Of a stretch of DNA of 14,489 nucleotides, positions 1 to 6,472 are shown piece by piece. Position numbers and translations under genes: made by a program. Numbering within the stretch: the stretch's first letter is position 1; each line of letters starts with the position of its first letter. Source of the DNA: Lachnospiraceae bacterium (GTDB lineage Bacteria > Bacillota > Clostridia > Lachnospirales > Lachnospiraceae); NCBI GenBank assembly GCA_003489085.1, contig DNJM01000004.1:1-14489 (forward strand), given 5' to 3'. Below the pieces are notes generated by a model. It had not been told where the DNA came from. It saw nothing but the letters and a program-made list of their open reading frames with translations, and searched no databases.

Positions 1-223
1 TGATATCCCGCACCTCTTCCAGCTTCCGCAGCTGCTTCTCAATCTGCGAGAGAATCAGTTCATCGCCGCTTGCTGCAACAGTAATTCTCGTAAAACGGTC
101 ATCCGCTGTAATTCCGGATGTGATACTGTCAATATTGTATCCTCTCCGGCTGAACAGCCCGGCAATTCTGCTCAACACTCCTGAATTATTCTCTACCAGC
201 AGAGAATATACTTTTCGCTTCAT
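1..223 (-). CDS. ilvN: Acetolactate synthase small (regulatory) subunit, N-terminal part
   Basis: Only the first 74 codons lie in the window; the gene runs off the left edge. The protein is the regulatory subunit of acetohydroxyacid synthase, which makes acetolactate or acetohydroxybutyrate in branched-chain amino acid synthesis and gives the catalytic subunit valine feedback. The visible part is an ACT domain with the family hallmarks ENNSGVLSRIAGLFSRRGYN (residues 11-30). By alignment from memory with E. coli IlvH, the valine-site residues Asn11, Gly14 and Asn29 correspond to Asn12, Gly15 and Asn30 here, so feedback control is probably intact (inference). The ATG at 223 is preceded by GGAGGAAGGACA, a very good ribosome binding site. 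No catalytic-subunit gene lies on the upstream side, so the gene is first in its transcript. Its promoter carries operator-like palindromes, described separately. Confidence 0.95.
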   Translation of the reverse strand, partial: MKRKVYSLLVENNSGVLSRIAGLFSRRGYNIDSITSGITADDRFTRITVAASGDELILSQIEKQLRKLEEVRDI

Positions 224-245
224 TGTCCTTCCTCCATTCTTTTAA

Positions 246-263
246 AACAGAGTGCGTTCTACT
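246..263. promoter_or_regulatory. Second, degenerate copy of the ilvN operator
   Basis: AACAGAGTGCGTTCTACT matches the perfect palindrome at 276-293 in 14 of 18 positions. The centres are 30 bp apart, close to three helical turns, so both sites would face the same side of the DNA. It lies in the transcribed leader of ilvN, between the predicted start of transcription and the ribosome binding site, where a second repressor dimer could bind cooperatively. Confidence 0.55.
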
Positions 264-270
264 TTCATAC

Positions 271-299
271 AATATAACAGAGCGCGCTCTGTTTGTCAA
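271..299 (-). promoter_or_regulatory. Promoter of ilvN
   Basis: Read on the minus strand, TTGACA (294-299) and TATATT (271-276) are separated by exactly 17 bp. This is a full-consensus -35 and a 5/6 -10 for the housekeeping sigma factor. Transcription would begin near 264, giving a leader of about 40 nt before the ATG at 223. That leaves no room for a T-box or attenuator. Confidence 0.88.
276..293. promoter_or_regulatory. Perfect 18-bp palindrome in the ilvN promoter spacer (probable repressor operator)
   Basis: AACAGAGCGCGCTCTGTT is its own reverse complement over all 18 bases. It fills the -35/-10 spacer (277-293) and touches the first base of the -10. A dimeric repressor bound here would exclude RNA polymerase. 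Length, symmetry and placement resemble TetR/AcrR-family operators; the regulator itself is not in this window (inference). Confidence 0.75.
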
Positions 300-414
300 G
301 CTTTCTCACTTTTTTTCTAAAAAATTCTGTCAGCCCCTGCAGTCCTGTTCTTTTCCGGTACTGCACATATAAAGGTATTATAGCATTCTTTTTTCTTTTG
401 TACAGCAGCAGTTC

Positions 415-2472
415 CTATTTTTCTGCAGAAGCATTCTCCCCTTCCACTGTATACATATACAATTCATGTAATGCCCTTGTCGCACAGATATATTTCGCCT
501 GCGAAAGAATCGGGCGCTCCTGTCCGGTCCAGATGCCGAATACCTGATCGAATTCCAGCCCCTTTGCCAGATACCAGGTCGTTACGGTCAGTCCCTTTTT
601 AAATGCCGAGCTGTCCCGGTCGATATAAGACACTTCTGTCCCGTTCTTCTCCAGCACTTCATAGATATCTGCTGCCTCCTGTTCCGTCAGGGTAAGAATA
701 GCCGCTGTCTCATAGCCGCCCTCTCCGGTTCGAAGCTGCTCTAATACAGCTTTCAGTGCACTTTCTGTTGTCTTAAAATGCACCTCTTCTACCGCTTTTC
801 CATGCCTCTCAAAAAATTCCGGATCCGTCTTTGTAACAAGATGATTTGCATACTGCGCGATCTCAACCGTATTCCTGTAACTCTTTCGGATCTCCATCAT
901 CCGTATCTGCTTTCCAAAAATTTCCGGCAGAAATGTCATCACATCTCTCTCCTGCTCCTCCATCGTCTGTGCCCGGTCTCCCAGAATCGTCATCCGGCAG
1001 GTGAACAGTTCCTTCAATATCACATATTGCAGATACGTATAATCCTGCATCTCATCGACCACCAGATGCTTGATGCGTCTGTGGGATGCTGCAGTACCCA
1101 TCAGCCGGTATTTCAGATACAGCATGGGAAATACATCTTCATAAAAAAGGAAACGCTTCTCATATGGAAGATCCGGAAGCAATGGATACCCTGCCTCTTC
1201 CATCAGCCAGTTATAGATCACATAAAGGTCTCTCGTGACATACATACCAAGGAAGCGGTTCTTCACCTCCTCCTTCTCCTCCTCCGACAGATCCTTGCCC
1301 TGCAAGGTCTCATATTCATCTACCACATATTCCATTACCGCTTCCATCCGAAGCAGCAGCGGAACACTCTGGAATTTGAGATAAAACAGCTGGATCAGTT
1401 CCTGCTCTGTCTTCTTCAGTCTCTTATATTCCAGGTCTGTAAACTCCATCAGCCGATCCTCCAGGCCCACAAGGAAGCCCTCTACCTGTCCAATAAAGCT
1501 CCTGGACTGCTTCTCTTCCGAATGCGGATCCACCCCAGCCGTATTCCCTGCGATTTTTCTTTCCAGCATGTGATAGCGATCTTCACAGTCTGCCACTGTC
1601 TCCTTCAGCTCCCGATAAGCGAACAGATCAAAGCTCATCTCCTGGATATGCTCCTCTCCCAGTTCCGGCAAAATGTGGGAAATATAATCTGAAAAAACAC
1701 TGTTCGGCGACAGGATCAGAATATCCGAAGAACGAAGACGATCCCGATCATGATAGAGCAGATAAGCAATCCGATGCAGCGCAATCGATGTCTTTCCACT
1801 GCCGGCTGCTCCCTGGATCACCAGAATCCGATCCTTTGTATTCCGGATGATCACATTCTGCTCCTTCTGGATGGTACGCACAATATTCTTAAGACGTACA
1901 TCCCCATTCGTCCCAAGCTCTTGCTTTAGGATCTCGTCATCGATCTTCATATCACTTTCAAATCCGTACAGCATCTTTCCGTTTCGGATCTTGTATTGCC
2001 ATTTGGAGGTAATTTCCCCTTCCATCAATCCGCCGGGCGCCTCATAAGAAGCAGGTCCCTGATCATAATCATAGAACAGACCGCTTACCGGAGCACGCCA
2101 GTCATAGATCAGCGGAATTCCTCCTGTTTTATCTGAAAAATTTCCGATTCCGATATAAAATGTCTCGGCTTCATCCTCACCCTCGTACCGGAAATCTACT
2201 CTGGCAAAGAAAGGAGCATCCAGCATACGCTGAAATCTGCGCCGCGAAAGGGCTTTCTCCTGATTCGCCTGCATCTGCCCGAGCAGGGCCTGTTGATTAT
2301 CATAATTCTCATACCCATACTCATCCATCTCGGTATAATTTTCCCAGTAATATGCATGCATACTCTCGACATCTTTTCTGCCTGCCGCAATACTCTTTTC
2401 CAGTTCCTTTATCCGTATCTTTAATTTTTCTGTCAGGTATTCCAGATATTGTCTGCTGTCTAAATTACTCAT
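415..2472 (-). CDS. helD: HelD-type RNA polymerase recycling ATPase (UvrD-like superfamily 1)
   Basis: HelD proteins insert into stalled RNA polymerase and release it from nucleic acid, using ATP. With the start chosen here the protein has 685 residues, somewhat shorter than B. subtilis HelD. Visible features are an N-terminal coiled-coil arm (about 1-85), the HelD-typical stretch IGIGNFSDKTGGIPLIYDWR (108-127), Walker A GAAGSGKT (221-228), Walker B VVDEMQDY (471-478), GDRAQT (498-503), the motif IV-like RKSYRN (529-534), the motif V-like YLAKGLEFD (634-642) and the motif VI-like YICATRA (661-667). The frame stays open upstream to a TTG at 2562. However, a promoter with a perfect -10 lies at 2519-2547 inside that extension and an upstream terminator ends just before the TTG, so I chose the ATG at 2472. 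An ATG at 2499 has no ribosome binding site. The stop is TAG at 415-417. Confidence 0.92.
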   Translation of the reverse strand: MSNLDSRQYLEYLTEKLKIRIKELEKSIAAGRKDVESMHAYYWENYTEMDEYGYENYDNQQALLGQMQANQEKALSRRRFQRMLDAPFFARVDFRYEGEDEAETFYIGIGNFSDKTGGIPLIYDWRAPVSGLFYDYDQGPASYEAPGGLMEGEITSKWQYKIRNGKMLYGFESDMKIDDEILKQELGTNGDVRLKNIVRTIQKEQNVIIRNTKDRILVIQGAAGSGKTSIALHRIAYLLYHDRDRLRSSDILILSPNSVFSDYISHILPELGEEHIQEMSFDLFAYRELKETVADCEDRYHMLERKIAGNTAGVDPHSEEKQSRSFIGQVEGFLVGLEDRLMEFTDLEYKRLKKTEQELIQLFYLKFQSVPLLLRMEAVMEYVVDEYETLQGKDLSEEEKEEVKNRFLGMYVTRDLYVIYNWLMEEAGYPLLPDLPYEKRFLFYEDVFPMLYLKYRLMGTAASHRRIKHLVVDEMQDYTYLQYVILKELFTCRMTILGDRAQTMEEQERDVMTFLPEIFGKQIRMMEIRKSYRNTVEIAQYANHLVTKTDPEFFERHGKAVEEVHFKTTESALKAVLEQLRTGEGGYETAAILTLTEQEAADIYEVLEKNGTEVSYIDRDSSAFKKGLTVTTWYLAKGLEFDQVFGIWTGQERPILSQAKYICATRALHELYMYTVEGENASAEK

Positions 2473-2518
2473 GTCTGCTCTCGTTTCCTCTTTCCTCATA
2501 GTATCGTGGATACGGTCT

Positions 2519-2547
2519 ATTATATCGCAAATAGTACCTTTTTCCAA
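2519..2547 (-). promoter_or_regulatory. Probable promoter of helD
   Basis: On the minus strand TTGGAA (2542-2547, 4/6) is followed after 17 bp by a perfect TATAAT (2519-2524). Transcription would start near 2512, giving a leader of about 40 nt to the ATG at 2472. This site decides the helD start: a protein starting at the TTG at 2562 would need a transcript beginning upstream, where the terminator hairpin 2590-2638 sits. Confidence 0.65.
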
Positions 2548-2584
2548 CAACTCATTTTCCAATCCCGCAAATGCCCTTCCACAT

Positions 2585-2638
2585 GCAAAATGCCGCAGGA
2601 TCCGCCGACTTCTCTCCTGTCGGACGATCCTGCGGCAT
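2585..2638 (-). terminator. Rho-independent terminator after the LiaF-like gene
   Basis: The arms 2590-2602 (ATGCCGCAGGATC) and 2626-2638 pair perfectly over 13 bp. A further 5-bp inner stem (CCGAC/GTCGG) follows across a 2-nt internal mismatch. On the minus strand the stem is followed by TTTTGC, a short U-tract. It lies 27 bp past the stop of the LiaF-like gene and ends about 25 bp before the longest possible helD frame. Confidence 0.8.
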
Positions 2639-2665
2639 ATTCAGGATATGCTGCCTTCCCGTCAC

Positions 2666-3361
2666 TTATACATAAATCACCGTCACACCACCAAAAACCA
2701 CATCCCCGGTCAATACCAGCTGATGTCCGCAGTCTCCCTGATGCCGGTTCTCAACCTTAACGCCTCCAAAGACAGCACTGGTACGGTTCACCAGTTCCCA
2801 TTCCTTCGGCAGATAGATTTCCAGACCGGCAAAGGTCAGATCCACCTCCAGCACTGCCTGCTCTGCCTGCATCAATGCATTGTCAAAATAGAGCTTCATT
2901 CCCCCAAAGCTGCATTCCGCTTTTGCTCCTCGGAAGTCATCTGTATTGATATATTTTATACCGCTTCCAAAGGTAATATCGAAATGCATTGTATTTTCGT
3001 CAACCGTTTCTATCTCTTTAAAATCATGGTCTGTCACCATATGGTGATATTCCTCTTTTTTCCCGGGATGATACAGAAAGGATACTCCAATGCTCAGCAG
3101 AAGCGCTGCCGCCAGAATTGTCCAGGGAGACAGATTGGCGATTCCCAGCGGTTTTGCATAAATCATGCAAAGAAATGCAACTGCAAAGATCACGCCGCTG
3201 ATATTTTTCTTCCGAATGCTCTTAAGCAAAGCTGCCAGCAGCAAAATCGTCAGTACGAACGTCCACACGCTGATGTATGCAAAATCCCAAAAATTTCCTG
3301 CAATCAGCAGAACGGCCGCCGCTATAAAGAAGATCCCCCAGAACCAGTTCCTTTTTTTCAT
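2666..3361 (-). CDS. LiaF-like membrane protein (LytTR partner)
   Basis: The 231-residue protein has four predicted membrane segments in its N-terminal half (about residues 6-22, 29-47, 53-69 and 79-97), followed by a soluble C-terminal domain rich in beta-strand with repeated FGG motifs (SFGGMKLYF, VFGGVKVEN, VFGGVTVIY). This plan matches LiaF/cell-wall-active-antibiotic-response proteins, which modulate envelope-stress signalling at the membrane. The gene follows the LytTR gene directly: TAATG joins the two frames. Two ATGs are possible. The one at 3361 has GAGG 8 nt upstream, whereas the one at 3367 has only 2 nt after the same GAGG, so I chose 3361. Family placement rests on architecture; what signal it senses cannot be read from the sequence. 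Confidence 0.75.
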   Translation of the reverse strand: MKKRNWFWGIFFIAAAVLLIAGNFWDFAYISVWTFVLTILLLAALLKSIRKKNISGVIFAVAFLCMIYAKPLGIANLSPWTILAAALLLSIGVSFLYHPGKKEEYHHMVTDHDFKEIETVDENTMHFDITFGSGIKYINTDDFRGAKAECSFGGMKLYFDNALMQAEQAVLEVDLTFAGLEIYLPKEWELVNRTSAVFGGVKVENRHQGDCGHQLVLTGDVVFGGVTVIYV

Positions 3362-3366
3362 ATTCA

Positions 3367-3819
3367 TTACCTCGTTTCTTCCAGTCTGTTTTTCAATGGC
3401 TTGTAATAATAGCGTGATACATAGACCTGCTTATGTGTGTTCTGAAACTGCACCACACAGGAAGCAGATACGGAACGGGTCATGGCATAGATCATTTTCG
3501 TATTTAAGATGGTCGATTTGGATACCCGCATGAAGAAACCGGGCAGGAGCTCTTCCAGTTCATACAGCCGATAACGGATCTGATACACATCCTTTGCCGT
3601 ATGCGCATGAATTGCATTTCCATCTGTTTCGAAAAACAGGATTTCTGCCAGAGGAAGATAATAGGTTGTCTCTCCTTTGTAAAAAACCATTTTCTTATTC
3701 CGTTCTGCTGCCTCCTGGATGACCTCCTGTATGCTGCGCACCCGCTCGTCCAGTACTCTGCTTCGGATAATAATTTCTTCTTCTGCTATCCCACTGTCAA
3801 TCTCAATTCGTATCTTCAT
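3367..3819 (-). CDS. Stand-alone LytTR DNA-binding regulator
   Basis: This is a 150-residue protein with a LytTR DNA-binding domain over about residues 43-148 (FYKGETTYYLPLAEILFFET, then RVSKSTILNTKMI, then YVSRYYYKPLKNRL). There is no receiver domain: the first 40 residues (MKIRIEIDSG...) are a short lead-in, as in the small one-domain LytTR proteins of Firmicutes. LytTR proteins bind direct repeats about two helical turns apart. The ATG at 3819 is preceded by GGAAAGGGAAAAGGG. An in-frame ATG at 3843 has no ribosome binding site and lies at a possible -10, so I rejected it. The stop overlaps the start region of the LiaF-like gene (TAATG), indicating translational coupling and a shared function, probably envelope-stress response (inference). 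Candidate self-regulatory repeats lie just upstream. Confidence 0.92.
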   Translation of the reverse strand: MKIRIEIDSGIAEEEIIIRSRVLDERVRSIQEVIQEAAERNKKMVFYKGETTYYLPLAEILFFETDGNAIHAHTAKDVYQIRYRLYELEELLPGFFMRVSKSTILNTKMIYAMTRSVSASCVVQFQNTHKQVYVSRYYYKPLKNRLEETR

Positions 3820-3841
3820 AACCCTTTTCCCTTTCCATGCC

Positions 3842-3873
3842 ATTATCTAACCACATTTGCCGCCGTGTGTAAA
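3842..3873 (-). promoter_or_regulatory. Candidate weak promoter of the LytTR-LiaF pair
   Basis: On the minus strand TTTACA (3868-3873) is followed by TTAGAT at 17 bp (poor -10) or by GATAAT (3842-3847, 5/6) at a long 20-bp spacing. Neither arrangement is ideal, which would fit a promoter that needs an activator. The pair may also be reached by read-through from the ABC-F gene, since no terminator is visible between them. Confidence 0.35.
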
Positions 3874-3881
3874 TGCTTTTT

Positions 3882-3912
3882 CGGCAAGTGGCAGATATCG
3901 TCCGGTAAGTGG
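3882..3912. promoter_or_regulatory. Direct repeats with 21-bp period, probable LytTR binding site
   Basis: CGGCAAGTGG (3882-3891) and CGGTAAGTGG (3903-3912) differ at one base and are spaced exactly 21 bp start to start. This is the spacing known for LytTR-family sites such as those of AgrA. They end just before the stop of the ABC-F gene, and the promoter-proximal copy lies 8 bp beyond the candidate -35 of the LytTR gene. A related sequence in the opposite orientation (CGGCAAATGTGG on the minus strand) lies at 3851-3862. Confidence 0.6.
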
Positions 3913-5715
3913 TTATTTTTGGGCTTCGATCCGCTCTGCCAGATCGTTCAGATAGACCCATCTCTCCATCTTTTCTTCAAGCCTGGCTTCTGCCTGTTCC
4001 TTCAAAACCGCCAGCTCTGAAAGCTTTGCTGAATTGGTTGCATACTGCATCATATCCGCATCCAGCTGCCCGATGCTTTCTTCCAATGCAGCGATATCTT
4101 CATCGATGGTTTCATATTCTTTCTGTTCTTTGAAGGTGAATTTCAATTTCACCGGCCGGTTCTTTTTCCAGTCCTTTGAAGTTCCCTTCGCTTCTTTTTC
4201 CGAATTCGTCTTTTTCCCAACCGTATTTTCTCTTTTTTCATCATTCAGGCGTCTGCCGACTGCTTCCAGATATTCCGTATAGCCGCCCTCATACTGGGTC
4301 AGATGTCCCTCTCCTTCAAATGCAAAAATCCGGTCCACTACGTTATCCAGAAAATACCGATCGTGAGACACCGTAATCACAATACCGGAAAAGGAATTCA
4401 GAAAATCCTCCAGAATGGTCAGTGTAGGAATGTCTACATTGTTCGAAGGCTCATCCAGAATATAGACATTTGCCCCGGAGATCAGAACGGACAGAAGATA
4501 CAGACGCCGCTTTTCCCCGCCGGACAATTTCGACACCGGTGTATACTGCATATCAGGCGTAAACAGAAACCGTTCCAGCATCTGGGATGCGCTGATCCGC
4601 CCTTCCTTCGTCTGCACATATTCTGCAATATCCTTGATATAGTCAATCACTCTTTGATCCGTATCCATATCCGGCTCTTCCTGAGCCAGATAACCGATCT
4701 TAATGGTCTCACCCACCTCGATCCGCCCGGTATCCGGCTGTACAAGGCCGGCCATCATCCGAAGCAAAGTAGACTTTCCGCATCCATTTGGTCCGATGAT
4801 GCCAAGCCGCTGGTTCTTCAACACAATATAATCAAACTGATCCACCAATACGCGATCTCCATATTGCTTGCTGACTTGATGAAGCTCGATGGTTTTCTTT
4901 CCCATCCGAGTTTCTACCGTTTCCATTTCTACCGCCTGATCCTGTTCCGGTGCTTTTCCACTTTTTAAGGTTTCCAGTCTCTGCAGTCTTGCTTTCTGCT
5001 TGGTGCTTCTTGCCCGGCAGCCCCTCTTTGCCCATTCCAGTTCCATCCGCAGAATACTCTGGCGTTTTCGCTCCGATGCAAGCTCCATTTCCTCACGTTC
5101 TGCCTTCAGCTCCAGGAATCCGGAATAATTAGCATCATACCCATACATGCTTCCCCGGCTGATCTCCAGAATCCGGTTGGATACACGATCCAGAAAATAC
5201 CGGTCATGCGTAACCATCAGGACGACTCCTTTATAGCTTCTCAGATAATCCTCCAGCCAGGCAATCATTTCATTATCCAGATGGTTCGTCGGTTCATCCA
5301 GAAGCAGAACATCGAATTCGGAGGCCAACGTCTTTGCCAGCGCCAGCTTTCTCTTCTGCCCTCCGGAAAGCTGCTCCACCGGTGTATCATCCTCCGAAAT
5401 GCCAAGCTGCGTCAGATTGCTCTGCACCATCCATTCCTCCGGTGCATCCTGAAACGCATAGGAACGCACAGTAGCTCCCTTCGGAAATGAAGGATCCTGC
5501 GGCAGATATGCCATCCGGATGCCATTTTGCCGGATGATCTGCCCCTGATCCGGTTCCTCAATGCCGGCTACCATCCTAAGCAGCGTCGTTTTGCCGGTTC
5601 CATTGATGCCGACAATACCAATCTTATCCCCTTCCTGGATACCGAAGGAAGCATCCTCGAAAATCACCTTCTCACCGAAAATTTTGCTGATGTGTTCTAT
5701 ATTGATTATATTCAT
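3913..5715 (-). CDS. ABC-F family ATPase, Uup-like with C-terminal coiled coil
   Basis: This 600-residue protein has two ATP-binding cassettes on one chain and no membrane segments, as in ABC-F factors that act on the ribosome. NBD1 has Walker A GINGTGKT (36-43), signature LSGGQ (116-120), Walker B LLLDEPTNHLD (137-147) and switch His THDRYFLD (169-176). An alpha-helical linker rich in Glu, Arg and Lys spans about 200-270. NBD2 has GPNGCGKS (308-315), LSGGE (397-401), YILDEPSNNVD (418-428) and SHDRYFLD (450-457). A charged region and coiled coil follow (about 490-600), as in Uup. Odd: the second Walker B tail reads SNNVD rather than the usual TNHLD. The ATG at 5715 has TAAGGAG 8 nt upstream. 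It follows maf by 12 bp, so the two are co-transcribed. Whether it protects against antibiotics or assists translation cannot be decided from sequence alone. Confidence 0.96.
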   Translation of the reverse strand: MNIINIEHISKIFGEKVIFEDASFGIQEGDKIGIVGINGTGKTTLLRMVAGIEEPDQGQIIRQNGIRMAYLPQDPSFPKGATVRSYAFQDAPEEWMVQSNLTQLGISEDDTPVEQLSGGQKRKLALAKTLASEFDVLLLDEPTNHLDNEMIAWLEDYLRSYKGVVLMVTHDRYFLDRVSNRILEISRGSMYGYDANYSGFLELKAEREEMELASERKRQSILRMELEWAKRGCRARSTKQKARLQRLETLKSGKAPEQDQAVEMETVETRMGKKTIELHQVSKQYGDRVLVDQFDYIVLKNQRLGIIGPNGCGKSTLLRMMAGLVQPDTGRIEVGETIKIGYLAQEEPDMDTDQRVIDYIKDIAEYVQTKEGRISASQMLERFLFTPDMQYTPVSKLSGGEKRRLYLLSVLISGANVYILDEPSNNVDIPTLTILEDFLNSFSGIVITVSHDRYFLDNVVDRIFAFEGEGHLTQYEGGYTEYLEAVGRRLNDEKRENTVGKKTNSEKEAKGTSKDWKKNRPVKLKFTFKEQKEYETIDEDIAALEESIGQLDADMMQYATNSAKLSELAVLKEQAEARLEEKMERWVYLNDLAERIEAQK

Positions 5716-5727
5716 GCGGAATACTCC

Positions 5728-6309
5728 TTATCTTTCTTCTTCAGTCATTTTTTTTATTTCCTGATAGACCCTTGCCGCCGGAAGCCCCACGACATTATTA
5801 TAATCTCCCTCAATCTTCTCTACAAATGCACCTGCTCTTCCCTGAATGCCATATGCACCTGCTTTATCATCACAGTCCCCACTGTCTACATATTTCCGGA
5901 TCTCTTTTTCCTCAATCGGATACATATATACTCTGGTGCAGGAATAGAAGCTATGCTTTACCCGGGTTTCTCCTGCTTCCTTCTGTATCAGTGTAACTCC
6001 CGTATAAACCTCATGGGCACGCCCGGACAGACTCCTTAACATTTCCCGGGCTTCTTCACGATCTGCCGGCTTTCCGAGAATTCTGTTGTCCAGTGCAACT
6101 ACGGTATCGGCTCCTATGATAATTCCATCCGGATATTTCCCTGCGGTTTCTTCTGCCTTCTGTTCAGAAAGCTCCTGTGCCGCTTCTCCCGGATGACTTT
6201 TGGTAATTCTTTCTTCTCCCCTTGCCGGACAGATCACATGCCGGATTCCCATCTGTTCCAATAATTCATGTCTCCTCGGAGATGCCGAGGCTAAAATAAT
6301 CTGCTGCAT
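5728..6309 (-). CDS. maf: Maf nucleoside triphosphate pyrophosphatase
   Basis: Maf proteins hydrolyse dTTP, UTP and modified pyrimidine triphosphates to monophosphates. They act in nucleotide-pool sanitation and are linked to septum-formation control in Bacillus. The 193 residues match the usual family length. Visible motifs are the N-terminal SASPRR (8-13), GADTVV (66-71, with the putative catalytic Asp68), LGKP (78-81), GAYGIQG (151-157) and GDYNNVVGLP (168-177). The GAYGIQG form is typical of the dTTP/UTP branch (from memory). The ATG at 6309 is preceded by GGAAGGGAG at about 9 nt. It is first in the unit that continues into the ABC-F gene, and its promoter is back to back with that of the PF09818-type gene. 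Confidence 0.96.
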   Translation of the reverse strand: MQQIILASASPRRHELLEQMGIRHVICPARGEERITKSHPGEAAQELSEQKAEETAGKYPDGIIIGADTVVALDNRILGKPADREEAREMLRSLSGRAHEVYTGVTLIQKEAGETRVKHSFYSCTRVYMYPIEEKEIRKYVDSGDCDDKAGAYGIQGRAGAFVEKIEGDYNNVVGLPAARVYQEIKKMTEEER

Positions 6310-6333
6310 ACATCTTTCTCCCTTCCGGTTATT

Positions 6334-6362
6334 ATTGTAACTGCCAAAGGCAGCAGTTGCAA
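6334..6362 (-). promoter_or_regulatory. Promoter of maf, with an inverted repeat in the spacer
   Basis: On the minus strand TTGCAA (6357-6362, 4/6) and TACAAT (6334-6339, 5/6) are 17 bp apart. The spacer contains an inverted repeat with arms AACTGC (6339-6344) and GCAGTT (6353-6358), possibly an operator. Confidence 0.65.
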
Positions 6363-6406
6363 GCTCAGATTGTAAGATCCGTACACCGGTTATGCTGATG
6401 AAACCA

Positions 6407-6435
6407 GTGAAAATTTCTGCTGTTTATGCTATAAT
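6407..6435 (+). promoter_or_regulatory. Promoter of the PF09818-type ATPase gene
   Basis: GTGAAA (6407-6412, 4/6) is followed after 17 bp by a perfect TATAAT (6430-6435). Transcription would begin near 6442, about 31 nt before the ATG at 6473. It therefore excludes the in-frame ATG at 6392 as a start. Confidence 0.72.
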
Positions 6436-6472
6436 TCGGTTCATACAAGATCAAAAAGGAGAACATACAGCT

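Noticed and set aside
224..270. T-box, attenuator or CodY box in the ilvN leader
   Set aside because: The leader is only about 40 nt and contains no T-box elements, leader peptide or CodY-like motif.
377..404. Possible extra minus-strand promoter (TGTACA, 16 bp, TATAAT) upstream of the main ilvN promoter
   Set aside because: The -10 is perfect, but the -35 is 4/6 and the spacing is 16 bp in an AT-rich gap after helD. The promoter at 271-299 is far better, so this one is left as a weak possibility only.
300..414. Terminator for helD in the gap before the ilvN promoter
   Set aside because: Only a 6-bp stem (TGCAGT/ACTGCA) with a large loop and scattered T-runs is visible; not convincing.
778..1692. 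Long open frame on the plus strand (about 304 codons) opposite helD
   Set aside because: It lies wholly inside helD in antisense, has biased His/Leu/Arg composition, no recognisable motif and no promoter; it is a by-product of helD codon use.
2471..3406. Plus-strand open frame of about 311 codons opposite the LiaF-like gene
   Set aside because: It crosses the terminator hairpin and parts of three minus-strand genes, and its translation is low-complexity and Cys/His/Gln-rich with no family signature.
3820..3843. Earlier start (ATG 3843) for the LytTR protein
   Set aside because: It has no ribosome binding site, overlaps a candidate -10, and the protein from 3819 already matches the family's usual beginning.
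4303..4968. Plus-strand open frame of about 221 codons opposite the ABC-F gene
   Set aside because: It is antisense to strongly conserved NBD2 motifs; the coding signal belongs to the minus strand.
6392..6472. N-terminal extension of the PF09818-type ATPase starting at ATG 6392
   Set aside because: The promoter at 6407-6435 lies inside it, and the ATG at 6473 has the good ribosome binding site.
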